64,000 bases of DNA from Erigeron canadensis (GCF_010389155.1 NC_057769.1:16926735-16990734); one strand, 5' to 3'; shown: positions 11,666 to 22,152, counted from the stretch's first letter. The notes: generated by a model not told the origin, from the letters alone. A program made the numbers and translations.

Positions 11666-13070
11666 TTAGTCTGAAGTCCATGGAGGGTGAAAACTCGAAG
11701 TCGTTGAAAAGTAGAGTTTTCGTGGACACAGTGGAGAAGATAAGACATTCACTTTTGGCATATGAATTGTTTTAGGTGCAAGATTGAAGAGTTGCCAAAA
11801 TGAGTTTTTGATTGTCTTTTTCTCAGTTGACTTTCGTTTGTAAACTGATTTCCATGTGAGCTTAGGCAAGTGAGCTTTGGCTTGTAAGATGAAAGCTGTA
11901 TTGTCTTCAAAAGATAGGAATGAGACTGAAGATATTGATCCATCAACTGTAGATGATGTTGAATACTTCTTACTCTTCTCCAATGAGTAATTGGTAAACT
12001 GAGACATCTTTCGGGCAGGGGTTGATGAAACATTGACATTGGAGCTCTTTGGGATGGACGCAGTGGAAATTTCCTTTGAAACATCACGTTCAGTTGGAAG
12101 TATTGGACTTGCATCATGATAAACTGAGCCATCATCACTTTGAGTGTCACAAGATGTTGATTGTGTTTGCAATTCAATCTCAAGTTCAGAGATTATCTTT
12201 TGTAAAGATGTTTCATTTACTTGAGATTGCAAACATTTTTCTTCAAGAGTCTTGATTTTGTTGCAAACATCTTGTCTCTCCTTCTCAACTTTGTTCATCT
12301 CATCAATGAACTTGCTCTCCATGGTTAAGAATATGGATGTCTCATTTCTCAACTGAGATTGAAAACTTGAAATATTTTCTGGCAAAATAAGTTCTCTTGA
12401 TTTGCTTTCCAAGATACTATCATTCATCTTCTTGTTGGAAGTTTCCAATTCTTGTTGAAGTTCTTTTATCTCAGCTTTCATTTGTGACATCAACTCATCA
12501 TTCTTCTTCAAAGTTTGTTTGTCAAATTCATTCCAAACTGCAAGGTTTCCAAATTCAACTTGAAGTTATTTCATCTCATTTTTAAGCCTCACATTCCCAG
12601 CTCGAAAGTAAATCATTTGTTCTTTCAGATTAGAACGTGACTACTTCCTCTTGAAACTTGACATTTTCAGTTGCAGTCGAATGAATCAATATCTTCATCA
12701 CTTGACAAGGATTTGGATAAGGTTTCGACGAACAAGATGAACACAGTCCATCTTTATGAAGTTTTACTTCAGATGAAGTAGGTATCTTGGGTGAGGAAGT
12801 TAACCACAAATTGAAGACGAAATCATTTTTGACTGAATTTGAGATACTTGGACTTGACATTTTGTTGAGCAAAGGTGGAATGAAATGAAAAGTAATTATG
12901 ATTGAAATTGAAGTGAAGGAATTAAAATTGAAATTTGGAAATTTTTGAATTTTTGGATTTTTGGAATGTAAGTCGAGCAAAGACAACTGGGCCCTAAAAT
13001 AGATAGGAGAATTTCGAATGGGCCCTAAAATACAAGTGCGCCGAAAGTTATAGGCACACTTGGCAGACAT
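11666..13070 (-). pseudogene. Array cassette 9, array end
   Basis: The C-terminal open stretch is 12511-11666 (281 codons), nearly identical to cassette 8. One extra T in the leader near 12960 joins the leader frame to the N-terminal frame, giving a 146-codon frame 13070-12630. The array breaks off at about 13055, in the middle of the leader, where the sequence switches to LINE-related DNA of the next tandem array. The leader also has several private substitutions, as expected for an end copy that is homogenised less. Confidence 0.7.
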
Positions 13071-13290
13071 TTCGAATAGGCTCTAGCATAACTACTACGA
13101 CCCAAGATTCAGTACACATAGACGTTGTATAAGAATCAAGGATTCCCAAGAGTGGATGCAAGCGTAGTTAGACCCTCATCCGAATATGCTGCAATAGGCA
13201 CATTATGAATCTTTATCTAAACTGCCACCTCCTTCATTTTCTCTTTCTTTATTGTACTAGAACATGTTAAGTCTACCAAAATTCATGCGT
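13055..13290 (-). pseudogene. LINE ORF1 fragment (DUF4283 region), unit A
   Basis: On the minus strand, broken frames read like the DUF4283 domain of plant LINE ORF1 proteins, including a V-W-x-K-x-H-N-V-P-type motif and the S-Y-A-R-A-L-I-E-like motif. These are family patterns I recognise. Stops and frameshifts show it is dead. The matching part in units B and C continues directly into a CCHC zinc knuckle. Confidence 0.6.
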
Positions 13291-13360
13291 TTATAACTTA
13301 GAATTTATGTGAGAGTAAATTAAGAAAAGATAATTTTGTAAAAATCCATGTGTTAAATTA

Positions 13361-13525
13361 ATGTCCGAAAGGTATGAAAAATCTCTTCAGGAATCGTATG
13401 ATAATTCCCGAGTTGCAAGCCTTGATTATCTAAATTTAGAACTACCAAAATATAATCAATCAGTTACTAAGGAAAAATTTTCCTTCTATTGTTTTCATAG
13501 TTCAAAAACTCAACATGTCGCATCC
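13361..13525 (+). pseudogene. Badnavirus-like ORF1 start fragment, unit A
   Basis: About 55 codons resembling the N terminus of the small first ORF of badnaviruses (DUF1319 family), a virion-associated or unknown-function protein. The similarity is to the start Met region and the A-S-x-D-Y-L-type motif. It ends abruptly where unit C continues with more viral sequence; here it runs into unrelated DNA, and the frame continues to 13615. A short indel after the conserved start puts the rest out of frame. Confidence 0.6.
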
Positions 13526-13860
13526 TCAAAAAACTGGGGACCTCCCAATAGGTGTCCCAGTTCCTCAAAGGGCTTGCAACACGTCTCGAAGGTCAAGATC
13601 AGTACAAGCCCCTGATCAAACCAACTCAGCCAGCCATCCAGTTGCCTCCCAACAGGTAACTGGAGATAGTCAAATGGGAACACCGCAGACAACCACTTTT
13701 GAAATTTTTGTAGGAGGAAATGGTGAAGATAATATTGGGTCAATCAATTGTAAGTTCCAACTTAAGAGATGGTACTCTACTGGAGACACCACTATGTCAA
13801 TAGTGGAGTTTCTTTGCAATATAGTGTACCAGGTTATCTGGATGGTTTACTTATTAAGGT
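13526..13860 (+). other. Unrecognised Ser/Thr/Pro-rich segment X, unit A
   Basis: Shared by units A and B, absent from C. One frame (13515-13862) is rich in Ser, Thr, Gln and Pro, with an S-R-R-S-R-S patch near its start. It might be the beginning of a gag-like protein, but I find no diagnostic motif. In unit B the same segment is fused in frame to the viral ORF1 start. Confidence 0.4.
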
Positions 13861-14674
13861 GACAATGTAAATAAGTAAATACAATGCAATAATAAGTAAC
13901 TTGTAAAGTAAATGGTGAGACAATATGTATTTTTGATATGTATTTTATTTATTGATTATAAACAAAATACAAAGGTTGATGCGGAACCAAGATATTACAA
14001 GTATGTAAATATCCTAACAACCTATGAAATACAATTGATTTATAACTTGGAAACTCTCTTGTCAATCAAAACACTTAGAGTTGTGAAATGTTCCTTTTTG
14101 CGATTGAGAGAATATTGCACAAGCACACCAATGTATTGCAGAGTGTAATTGCAAAGACTAGTTTTTTTGTGTTGTGCAATGACCTCTATTTATAGGCAAA
14201 GGTTGACATTGGGAATGTCAACTTTGCCGTACAAATATGGTTGAGAGCATTTAATGATGTATGAACTTTTCCTTAAAAATGCTAAATAAAGTATGTCAGA
14301 GTGAATACTTTATTCAACCTGCTTTGTACTTTATACTAGGATAATATCTATTATCCGGGTAATAGTACATAAAGCAATGAAGACCTTTTCCTCGTAATCA
14401 GTGTAAAGCTTTGTAAGTTCTTTACACTGATATTCTCCAATCTTGATCTGGTCAAATGGCTACTGGCTTCGCAGCCATGGCCAGTCTCTTTCTTCCATTT
14501 GATGTCTTCGACTTCAACTGGACGGTCTTCAGGTTTGGTCAGATCTTCAACTGGAGGAAGTCACCAGTTGCATAAATCATACAATGCAACTTGACTTCGC
14601 ATATTTCTGGACAAATCTTTATGTCTTCAGATGCAACTAGAGACTGGCCAGTTTTGCTAAAACTGGACCTAACA
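13861..14674 (-). mobile_element. LTR-like promoter/terminator segment, unit A
   Basis: On the minus strand this begins with TGTTAGGTCC (14674), has a good TATA box (14186-14195) and an AATAAA-type signal about 240 bp further on near 13945, as in an LTR or a pararetroviral intergenic region. The upstream half is strikingly rich in ACTGG/CCAGT motifs. The low-coordinate boundary is not clear and I see no primer-binding site, so solo LTR and viral promoter both remain possible. Confidence 0.5.
14186..14195 (-). promoter_or_regulatory. TATA box, minus strand, unit A
   Basis: Perfectly palindromic CTATAAATAG. The unit B copy has one substitution that destroys the core (24812-24821, ctatttacag on the plus strand). 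Confidence 0.5.
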
Positions 14675-14759
14675 AGTACTCTTATGAGTCTGTTTTGTCA
14701 TTAGAATTTTAAAAACGCTTCCATTTTATCATTTGTTATTTTTAATAAGATCTGATGAC

Positions 14760-15302
14760 TTGAAATTCAACATGACAATTGTCAGTTTGGATCCTAACTC
14801 TCTAGTTTTCTTTCATGGAAATTGAGGGTGTTACAATATTATTGTCAATAACCTCAATCAACTCTTTACCATCAGAATCAACAGTAACATTAATGGAAGT
14901 TTTAAAAGGTTATAAGGTACATGTTCGAGGGTCACTACATTCTGGAGGATCAATTGATACACTAAATGAGGGTACAAAAGATGTCAACTGTGTACTATTT
15001 CCAACATCCTTACCAGTTGTCACACCGTTTCTACATTAAGAGCCTCAAAAGCATTACTACTATGAACATTAGCTTTAGACGAATTTGTAACCATTTCTGT
15101 AGAGCTTGGAACATTCTTGGGATGTTTTGGTTTTACCACAGGACGATATTCAACTTTAGATTTTTGTTTGTTTAAATTAAATCCCGACTTATTTTGCCCA
15201 CGTTTACGTCCTTTAACCTAAGTAAAACAATTATTGTCTACCTTTGCCTTTTGTTTAACCTGCTAAATCTGCTTAACACAAGTTGTAGAGTGATGACCAA
15301 AC
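14760..15302 (-). pseudogene. LINE ORF1 C-terminal fragment, unit A
   Basis: Minus-strand remnant of the region behind the zinc knuckle of a LINE ORF1 protein: basic, Lys/Asn-rich, with many stops. It is cut at 15302 by the Copia insertion, exactly inside what units B and C show to be the CCHC knuckle coding sequence. Confidence 0.55.
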
Positions 15303-15582
15303 TGTTAGAAATTCAAAATAGTGCTTAGTTGTATTTCTTTATCTTTGTTATTTTGTATATGTAATATAAGGTTGAGGGGGAGCTAATGTATTTACTTAAA
15401 GTATAAATACCCCTCAAGCCTTAACCTTTTGTAACCTTTAGTCACATTTTGATAAAAATATTTCCCAAGCTTTCCACACACTCAGGTCGTCTCTCTCAAT
15501 ACACACACTAACACACACACATCCACCATTGTTATAGACCTTACTTCCGCACCCGAACACGAACGATTTCTGCTATATTACA
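15303..15582 (+). repeat. 5' LTR of Copia-1
   Basis: 280 bp beginning TGTTAGAAATTC and ending TATATTACA, followed after two bases by the primer-binding site. The left flank is continuous with LINE sequence seen intact in units B and C, which fixes the start. Confidence 0.85.
15402..15409 (+). promoter_or_regulatory. TATA box in Copia-1 LTR
   Basis: TATAAATA followed by CCC, the same context as in the LTR of the minus-strand Copia element (59904-59911). Likely promoter of the genomic transcript. Confidence 0.7.
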
Positions 15583-15584
15583 TG

Positions 15585-15596
15585 TGGTATCAGAGC
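15585..15596 (+). other. Primer-binding site (initiator tRNA-Met)
   Basis: TGGTATCAGAGC, complementary to the 3' end of plant initiator tRNA-Met, three bases after the LTR end. Standard position for minus-strand DNA priming. Confidence 0.9.
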
Positions 15597-15752
15597 AGAA
15601 CAATAATCTGTTGACGATCCAAAACATATTCAATACTGATTCATTGAATTTTTGTTCAAATTCTTCTTCGTGTTCAAAGAAAACTTTTTGCCGCCATTTC
15701 TGTGTTGGAATTTCGTATGCCCAAGACACATATTAAATTGACGTGGCTAGTA

Positions 15753-16600
15753 TGTGATGATCCAAGTCAGGTCATACCCAATAACAAGTTAGACAAACAC
15801 TTATGATATTTATTTATATGATATGATCTTTAAATAAATATCAATACTTGAAGCATTTAGAAAATTGGTTTCTAAATAAATGCACTTGAGAAATATAAGT
15901 AAATTATATGGATAATTTATTTTGAGAAATAAACACTTATGTGTGTTGTATATGATACATAATATGTTACATAAGGTATATAACATGTTATAATACATTC
16001 ATATGTATTGTATAAAAGGTAAATGCATGTGAATTTTGAGTTGGTGAGACCCATGTGGTCTCACTTTGAGGCCGGCCCCTCTCACCCAAAAACACACATG
16101 TATTTGCTTGTTTTATATATCCCACTAGCAACATTGGAAACACACACTTGATACATGCATTTGCTTGTTTTATATATCCCACTAGCAACATTGGAAACAC
16201 ACACTTGATACATGCATTTGCTATAGTGTTCTCTTAACTCTCAAGTGCAAAAACTCTCTCCTTTTTCTCTCTTTATTTTCGGCATTAACAAGGAAAGGAG
16301 AAAAGGGTTTTTCAAGTTTAAATCCTAGCATATTTGGGTGTTTGTTGGAGGCTTGGGGTATGCAAGCTTGAGGTACTTCTATTTTGAAGACTTAGCTCAT
16401 TCAAGAACATCATCTTCTTCATATCAACCTTCTCATAAGCTTGGAAGAAGGTAGTCTTCTAAACACCCTATGGTTGTTATTTTGATTGCATGACATTCAT
16501 ATACATGGATCCTTATTGTTTGGGGTTTTCTTTTATAAGCTAAAATTTGGTTTTAACTACATATAACATAATGAAAGGTTCATTTCTTCCGCTGCGTTTT
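15753..16600 (+). mobile_element. Probable solo LTR inserted in the Copia-1 leader
   Basis: Sequence foreign to the related Copia leader at 59300-59700. It begins TGTGATGATCC, has a TATA-like signal (gtataaaagg near 16013), C/T-rich sequence typical of a transcribed leader, and a cttccgctgcg motif near its end. Boundaries are approximate; I could not find a convincing target duplication. Confidence 0.4.
16102..16215. repeat. 57-bp exact tandem duplication
   Basis: Two identical adjacent 57-bp copies (16102-16158 and 16159-16215), then the first six bases of a third. They lie downstream of the TATA-like signal of the presumed solo LTR. Confidence 0.95.
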
Positions 16601-16979
16601 TCATGTTATAAGGATAATATGACTTTGATAAAACCCAAAAGACCCAACATTCTGTTCTTCAACAATTTACCTTCAATTTCTGTTCAATTTTCAAGTGTTT
16701 GTTCACAAATACATTCCAAATCATATTTCAAAACATCCTGTTAAGTTTTAGAATCAAATTCAAAGTTTTGATTAAAAATCAAAATTTTAGAAAATTTGAT
16801 CAAAATTTGATTTTCACAATTAAGTTGATTTGAGATATGGAATTGTTTTTAGGGTTGTGCGCGATCATTTTCTGAGCATTTTGATGTTTGGATCAAATCC
16901 TAATTCTCAAAATTGAGTGAGAATTGATCAATTTTGTATCAAAAACCGACTATTTTGTTTGTTCTGTTTGTATGTGCAG

Positions 16980-17500
16980 GTATAACAAAACGATCTCTAT
17001 TGGAGGAACTAAAACGATCTCTTTTAGATCGTTCTAGTTTTTGGCTATTTTGAAGTTAAAACGATCTAACTTAGATCGCTCTAGCTTTTGTAATTCTGTG
17101 TGAATTGTGTGTTGTGTGGATCATGATTCTGAAGTTGTTGTGATTGGGAATCACACACTTCCTTGGGTAACTAATCTCCTTGAGATTGGTTTTGCTCAAA
17201 AACTTCCAAATCATTGTGTTACTCTGCCCAAATTTTCAAAGTTTTCATACTTCGAAAATTTTTCACCCAAAATTGTTAAAACGATCTAAATTTAGATCGT
17301 TCTAACTTTTCTTTACAATTCCTAAAAACGATTTCTTTTAGAACGTTTCATTTTTTTTCTTTCTTCTTTCTTCTTTCTTCTTCATCACTTAGAAAAATTT
17401 TTCAAGATTCTAAAACGATCTAATTTAGATCGTTCTAGTTTCATTTTTTAAAATACTTAGAAATTTTTTTTCAAAAATCTAAAACTATCTAAATTTCTAG
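16980..17500. repeat. Cluster of ACGATC...GATCGT palindromes (Copia-1 leader)
   Basis: At least six short imperfect palindromes of the type ACGATCTaatttAGATCGT are spaced 40-200 bp apart (near 17012, 17059, 17279, 17326, 17413 and a degraded one near 17481). Each could form a short hairpin in RNA. They lie between the primer-binding site and gag. Confidence 0.85.
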
Positions 17501-17586
17501 TTTCATTTTCTAAATCAAGTTTTTTTTAAGTTGTAATTCAATCATTTCAAATAACAACAATCAACATTAATTCAGACATTTCATCT

Positions 17587-19396
17587 AGAGAGGTACAAGT
17601 TTTTACTCAAACTGACTTCTTTTTTCTTCAAACAACTGCTGATACTTTGACAAAGCAAAATCTTACTTTGAAAACAAATTTGAACATAGCTAAACAAGAG
17701 TTTGATAAACTTAACGAAGATTTTTCTCAACTCTCAATAGCTCATGATGCTCTCAAAGTTAACTATGACTCTTTGAAAGAAAATGCATTTTGTCAAGTAA
17801 CAGTTCTCAAGTTGTTTCACCCAATGCACATTTAACCAATAAATGTCAAGACCTTGAAAAGACTGTCCATTCACTCAAGCAAACCATTGAGACCTTACAG
17901 CTTGAGAAAACCAATGAATGGATAAGAGCAAATGCAAGACAAGCAGATGTTGAGTTTCTCACAAACAAAATGAAAGATATGAGACCAAATTGTGAAAAAC
18001 ATGAAAGACAGATTTCTGACTTAAACAGTTCTTGTTTTCTCAAAGGAGTTGAAATTGAAACTCTTCAAAAACAAGTTGAGGATTTGAAAGCAAACATTTT
18101 GTTCTACCAAGAGAAAATCTACAAAATAGAACAAAATCCTTTGTTGGATTTCACTGCTTATTACAATAAATCAAAGATTGATAAATCAAAACTTCTTTTT
18201 GGTTTAGGTTGTGAGATACAACACATTTAGAGAAAATTCAAAAAGAAGATCTTGGTGCTTTGTATGATGAAAAATTTCTTCGCCTTGACATGATTCAAGA
18301 ATTCATCAGACCATCTGAGGATGACTTTGAGACAGATGATGTTGAAAGACCAAAACCAACTCAAATAAACATTGATTATGTTGCTCTTAATGATACTTAC
18401 AAGAAAACTCATAACAGATCAATTTATGAGTTAGAAGAAATAGACAACATTTTAGTGAAACAAAATGAGTCTCAACAAGTGTCTTCACAATAAATTTCTC
18501 ACAGAATTTATATTCCAACTACCATATTGGAAAAAGAAATTGAAAACCTAAAACAAAAAGTTGAGTCTCAACAAAAGGTCATTGAACATCTGAAAACTCA
18601 AGATTATTCCCCAAAGGTAAGTGAGACCACCCCTACCCATATGATGATTAATCATAATTCTGATGATTGCTCCACTCCATCCAATGGGAGTGAGAATTTT
18701 ACAAAAGTACTGTAGGATGATAGCATCTCTTCTCAAGAAATTCAAGATATGTCCAAAACAATGTTATCTTCATTTTTCAAGATTGAAGAGAAAATTTAAG
18801 CTTTGAAGACTAAACATCTTGCTTCTGTCAAAAAGGTACTTTCTTTTGAGACCCCTATGATCACACCTAATGACCAAAGTAAAGTGACTTTAGAGCATAA
18901 AATTGAGATTCCTGAAAATCTTAAGGCTAAAGCAAAAGCATTGATTGAAAAGATGACTACCAAAACTGGTTCTCAACCAAAAAGTCAACCAAAAATTGAA
19001 AAAGAAGTTAAACAACTTTCTTTCAAAAAGCCTAAAGTTGAATCAAAGAAGGAATCTAAATCTAAGATTGCTCCAACTTCATTTTACTCACCCAAAAGTC
19101 AGCTTGCACCAGCTGTCAAAGGTAAGAACACCATTAAGGTTCATGTTTCATCTGTTTCTAGAACCTCTGCTCTTAAAACTATCTCTAAACATAGTTCAAT
19201 ATCCAAGATGTCAAAAACTAAACAAGTTTTCCTCACAAAAGAAACATCTAAGGGTATAACTAGTTATAGGGATCAGTATGGTTGGTTCACTGTCAAAACT
19301 CCAAAGAAACAGAATCCCAAATCTTCAAACAATACCATGACCAATTTTTCTAACCCAAAAGGACCCATTCAACAGTGGGTACCAAGAACAACTTAA
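17587..19396 (+). pseudogene. Copia gag C-terminal remnant
   Basis: Successive open pieces (17647-17835, 17790-18230, 18260-18493, 18527-18715, 18803-19396) match, in order, the coiled-coil and Lys/Ser-rich parts encoded by the minus-strand Copia at 56934-55000. Shared features include the N-P-L-L-D-F-T-A-Y-like motif, the Y-D-E-K-F-L-R-L motif and the R-Y-R-D-x-Y-G-W-F-type motif near the end. The N-terminal UBN2-type domain and the CCHC knuckle are missing. The coding sequence ends with a Gln/Trp-containing tail just before the point where protease should follow. Confidence 0.75.
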
Positions 19397-20504
19397 TTTT
19401 TTTTGTAGGTAATAAAGGTCTGTGTTACGTATTTCCACTTTGGAAGATATTCAACACATGATCCTGGAATGAGTTTCTGTTCAAAGAAACCATCTCAAAT
19501 AAGTGCTAATTACCAATACGCTAACTTACCTCTGCATGTTGTGTAAAAATCCTCCATCTCTCTAATTTCATTCATTATCTGTCAAACATTGATGCTATGC
19601 TTACGTGCAATATGTTTTATATCATGCAATGTTTGAGGAGGAGAGAAAGGATAATTCATGAAGCAAGGGGGAGTTTGTGTATTTGCACTATTTGATTAGA
19701 AACTCATTGTTATTTTAGAAAAACAAAATATAAAGATAGAAAATTTAAAACTCATAAAAATATTTTTGTTTGTTTATTATTGTTTTAAGAAATCTGTTAT
19801 ATGAAAAAGCCCAAAAACAAATTGAGCCCAATACCAATTTAACCCATACCCGACCCAGATAACCAAACCCGATCCAGTCAGCCTGACCCGACCCATTTTC
19901 CTTTTCTTTCTCTTTAAGGAGGGAAAAATCATTTTTTTTCTTTCTTATCTATTCACATTCACATTTACCCGTAAACTCACTAAAACTCTCACCCAAAAAT
20001 CTTCATAAAACTTTTTGTTGCTGATCATCAAAAGAAGTTTAGGGTTTTGTTCCAAATCGTTCTGTGATCATTTTTTCCATAACATCATCAAATTTCAATC
20101 ACATCCACAGGTACTATCTCGAATTGAATGTAGATTTCATTTTTCCAATTTTTCTTGAATTTCTCATTTCTATTAGTACTTCTGTGTTGATAGTGTAAAT
20201 TAGAAACATGTTTAGGATATGTGTAAATGATTACAACATGTTTAAATGCTTTATTTGAAGTTTTTGAAAATTCAAAAACCCTTCCCCCCTGTTCTTGAAA
20301 AAACATGATCAGAGTGTGTGTTTAAAAGGTTTGATGTGTTTCTGATTAGATAAGTTGTATAACGATAATGTTAGTTTGGCTAGCGATGAATGTTACGCCA
20401 TGCTCAATTTGCAGTTTGATCCATTGAATGTGAATTTAGATGTATATTTGGCTAACTGAAAAAGTGTTTGGCAAAGATATTTTATTTTAGAGTTGTTTGA
20501 TTCT
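19397..20504 (+). other. Non-coding stretch with PPT-like tract and promoter-like leader
   Basis: No coding sequence. A polypurine tract (aagggggag, 19665-19673) followed by tttgtg is also present in the minus-strand Copia behind RNase H (52422-52430). From 19800 come GCCCA-type motifs and C/T-rich sequence, then a possible 5' splice donor (cacag|gtact near 20108). This could be the promoter and first exon of the extra ORF; inference only. Confidence 0.4.
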
Positions 20505-21180
20505 AAAACGATCTAAATATAGATCGTTTTGATTTCTAAACGACTTGGAAGTAAAATAAGTTTACCATTCACCTTTTCTGTTCACTTCATGTTATTTCTT
20601 TGTTAATCCCTTGAGACTGAGACCAGAACAATCTAATTTGGATCGGTCTTGGGTCTGAACGCTGTGTGGTTTGAAAATGAGTTTGGAATTCGATTGATGG
20701 GTAACTGAATTCTTATGAATTCGGTTTGCTCAAATCTGATACTTTTAAGTGTAAGGAGAAATCATGAATTTGATTTCACTTTATATTTTTAAGTGTTAGA
20801 AAATCTTTAAAGAAGAAGTGAAGTTTTTCTCAAAATTTTTCCAAAACGATCTAATTTAGATCGTTTCATTTTTCTTCACTTCAAAAAGGTTTTTAAGATC
20901 GTTTTACTTTTTCTTTCCCATACTTAACATTTCTTTTCTCTCACATGAGAAACTTAAAACGATCTCTTTTAGATCGTTTTACTTCCTTTTTCTCATAAAA
21001 CTGTTTCTCAAATAAAGGTTTAAAACGATCCAATTTTAGATCGTTTCATCTTCAGTTTTCCATACTTCATTATTTTTCTTTAAATCTTTCAAAACGATCT
21101 AAATTTAGATTGTTTCATTTCCTTTTAACTGAGTTTTACTCAGAACGATCTAAATTTAGATCATTCTGATTTTTATACTT
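20505..21180. repeat. Second cluster of ACGATC...GATCGT palindromes
   Basis: At least six further copies (near 20513, 20843, 20954, 21022, 21090 and 21141), with the same core as in the first cluster. If the extra ORF has an intron from about 20110 to 21620, the cluster would lie inside it. Confidence 0.85.
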
Positions 21181-21636
21181 AGAAATTTTTTTTCCTTTCA
21201 AAATTTTTATTTTACTTTTATTCTTGTGTGGTGTGACAAACTGTTTTGTATGATCATATAATTGTCATATATTTTGGAATACGAGGAATCGAACGCCTTT
21301 GTGTACTTCCTTATTATTCTCAAATATATCATACTTATATGATTATATCTTATTTTCAAAGTTCTATACATATCAAAGTATATAAGAGTACAAAGAATTG
21401 ATCGCCTTTGTGAACTTCTTTGTAAACTTATATATGAAAAATATGTATTTAACTATTCTGTGTTTATTTTCTCATAACAAATGATTTATAAAGGATACAC
21501 TGAGTTGATCGTCTTTGTGAACCTCCTTGTATCTTATATAAATTGTCTGTGTGAACCTTGTTATTTGCTATTTAAATATTATTTTTCTGTGTGTATTAAA
21601 AGTTTTTATGTCTTAAAACAGAAAATTATAAAAATA

Positions 21637-22152
21637 ATGGATCATCAAGAGGAGGTTAGACATGATGAAGAGATTGCTATTAATGAATCAATAGAAGAAA
21701 TTCTTACAGCCGGAAATTCTATCAATATGAGAAATAATCGATATCTGAATGATCCTTTCAATGCCCCCGACTTTCCAATAATTTCAGCAATCTTCCACAA
21801 TCATCCTCTTACTCATGCTCTCACAGTAGATGTTGATCTTGCTGAATCATATTTATTTGACATGTGGAGATCTATTATTTTCGTGCAACCACATGATCCA
21901 TCTTCATCAAGGACTAAAGTCAAAGTTAAATCTCCAGAACTTCATAGACAAGGCCATTTTCAATTTGAACTTCGTTCTGGAGAGACCACATATGACTTCG
22001 AATTCAATTTAGATGATTTCAGAAGATATTTAATGCTACCAAAAGCAAACTCAAATGGAAGAAATGATTATGATGTATTTGAGTCAAATGAAGTAATGTT
22101 TGCTGCCTTGATATCACTTGACCATGGTTTACATTCTTTGAAGCAATCTTGA
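21637..22152 (+). CDS. Copia extra ORF (3' accessory protein), truncated
   Basis: 171 codons from an ATG in A-rich context; the frame is open upstream to 21481, but this Met follows a possible splice acceptor (cttaaaacag, ending 21621). It resembles the extra ORF that several plant Copia lineages carry between pol and the 3' LTR: an F-P-I-I-x-A-I-x-x-x-H-P-L-x-x-A-L-T-type motif, then a D-F-R-x-x-L-x-L-P-type motif. The first half is acidic and Glu-rich. Function in the family is unknown. A frameshift near 22140 ends the frame early; the matching continuation is visible in another frame to about 22330 and in the related element at 51490-51255. Confidence 0.5.
   Translation: MDHQEEVRHDEEIAINESIEEILTAGNSINMRNNRYLNDPFNAPDFPIISAIFHNHPLTHALTVDVDLAESYLFDMWRSIIFVQPHDPSSSRTKVKVKSPELHRQGHFQFELRSGETTYDFEFNLDDFRRYLMLPKANSNGRNDYDVFESNEVMFAALISLDHGLHSLKQS

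Larger units (their letters stand above)
1..13055. repeat. Tandem array of nine ~1.47 kb coding cassettes
   Basis: Head-to-tail copies are seen directly. Using one anchor (ttgccaaaatgag) units start at 1, 1486, 2956, 4440, 5906, 7390, 8860, 10321 and 11792, so periods are 1485, 1470, 1484, 1466, 1484, 1470, 1461 and 1471 bp; the ninth stops near 13055. The left end lies outside the window. Copies look nearly identical, differing by scattered substitutions and a few small indels. The coding sense is minus. Between cassettes lie about 265 bp of AT-rich leader containing GGGCCC/GGCCCA-type motifs (for example 1096-1359). Larger and far more coding-like than a classical satellite, it looks like amplification of part of a gene or element. 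I do not recognise the parent. Confidence 0.97.
13055..15302. repeat. Unit A of a ~2.5 kb LINE/virus/LTR mosaic array
   Basis: Collinear with 23551-25933 (unit B) and, over its left part, with 26046-26617 (unit C). It differs from B by two deletions, about 100 bp upstream of the viral start codon and 34 bp near 13830. Removing the Copia element that begins at 15303 puts A and B head to tail with a period of about 2461 bp, close to the 2495 bp between B and C. Confidence 0.85.

Noticed and set aside
1..13055. CRISPR-like or bacterial repeat array
   Set aside because: Units are 1.47 kb and coding, with no short repeat/spacer alternation; the whole window is plant retroelement DNA.
15988..16200. 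Frame with a duplicated hydrophobic peptide
   Set aside because: Direct result of the 57-bp tandem duplication inside a presumed LTR.
17013..17040. Palindromes as Rho-independent terminators or restriction-type sites
   Set aside because: Eukaryotic retroelement context; no T run follows and the motif recurs in leaders on both strands.
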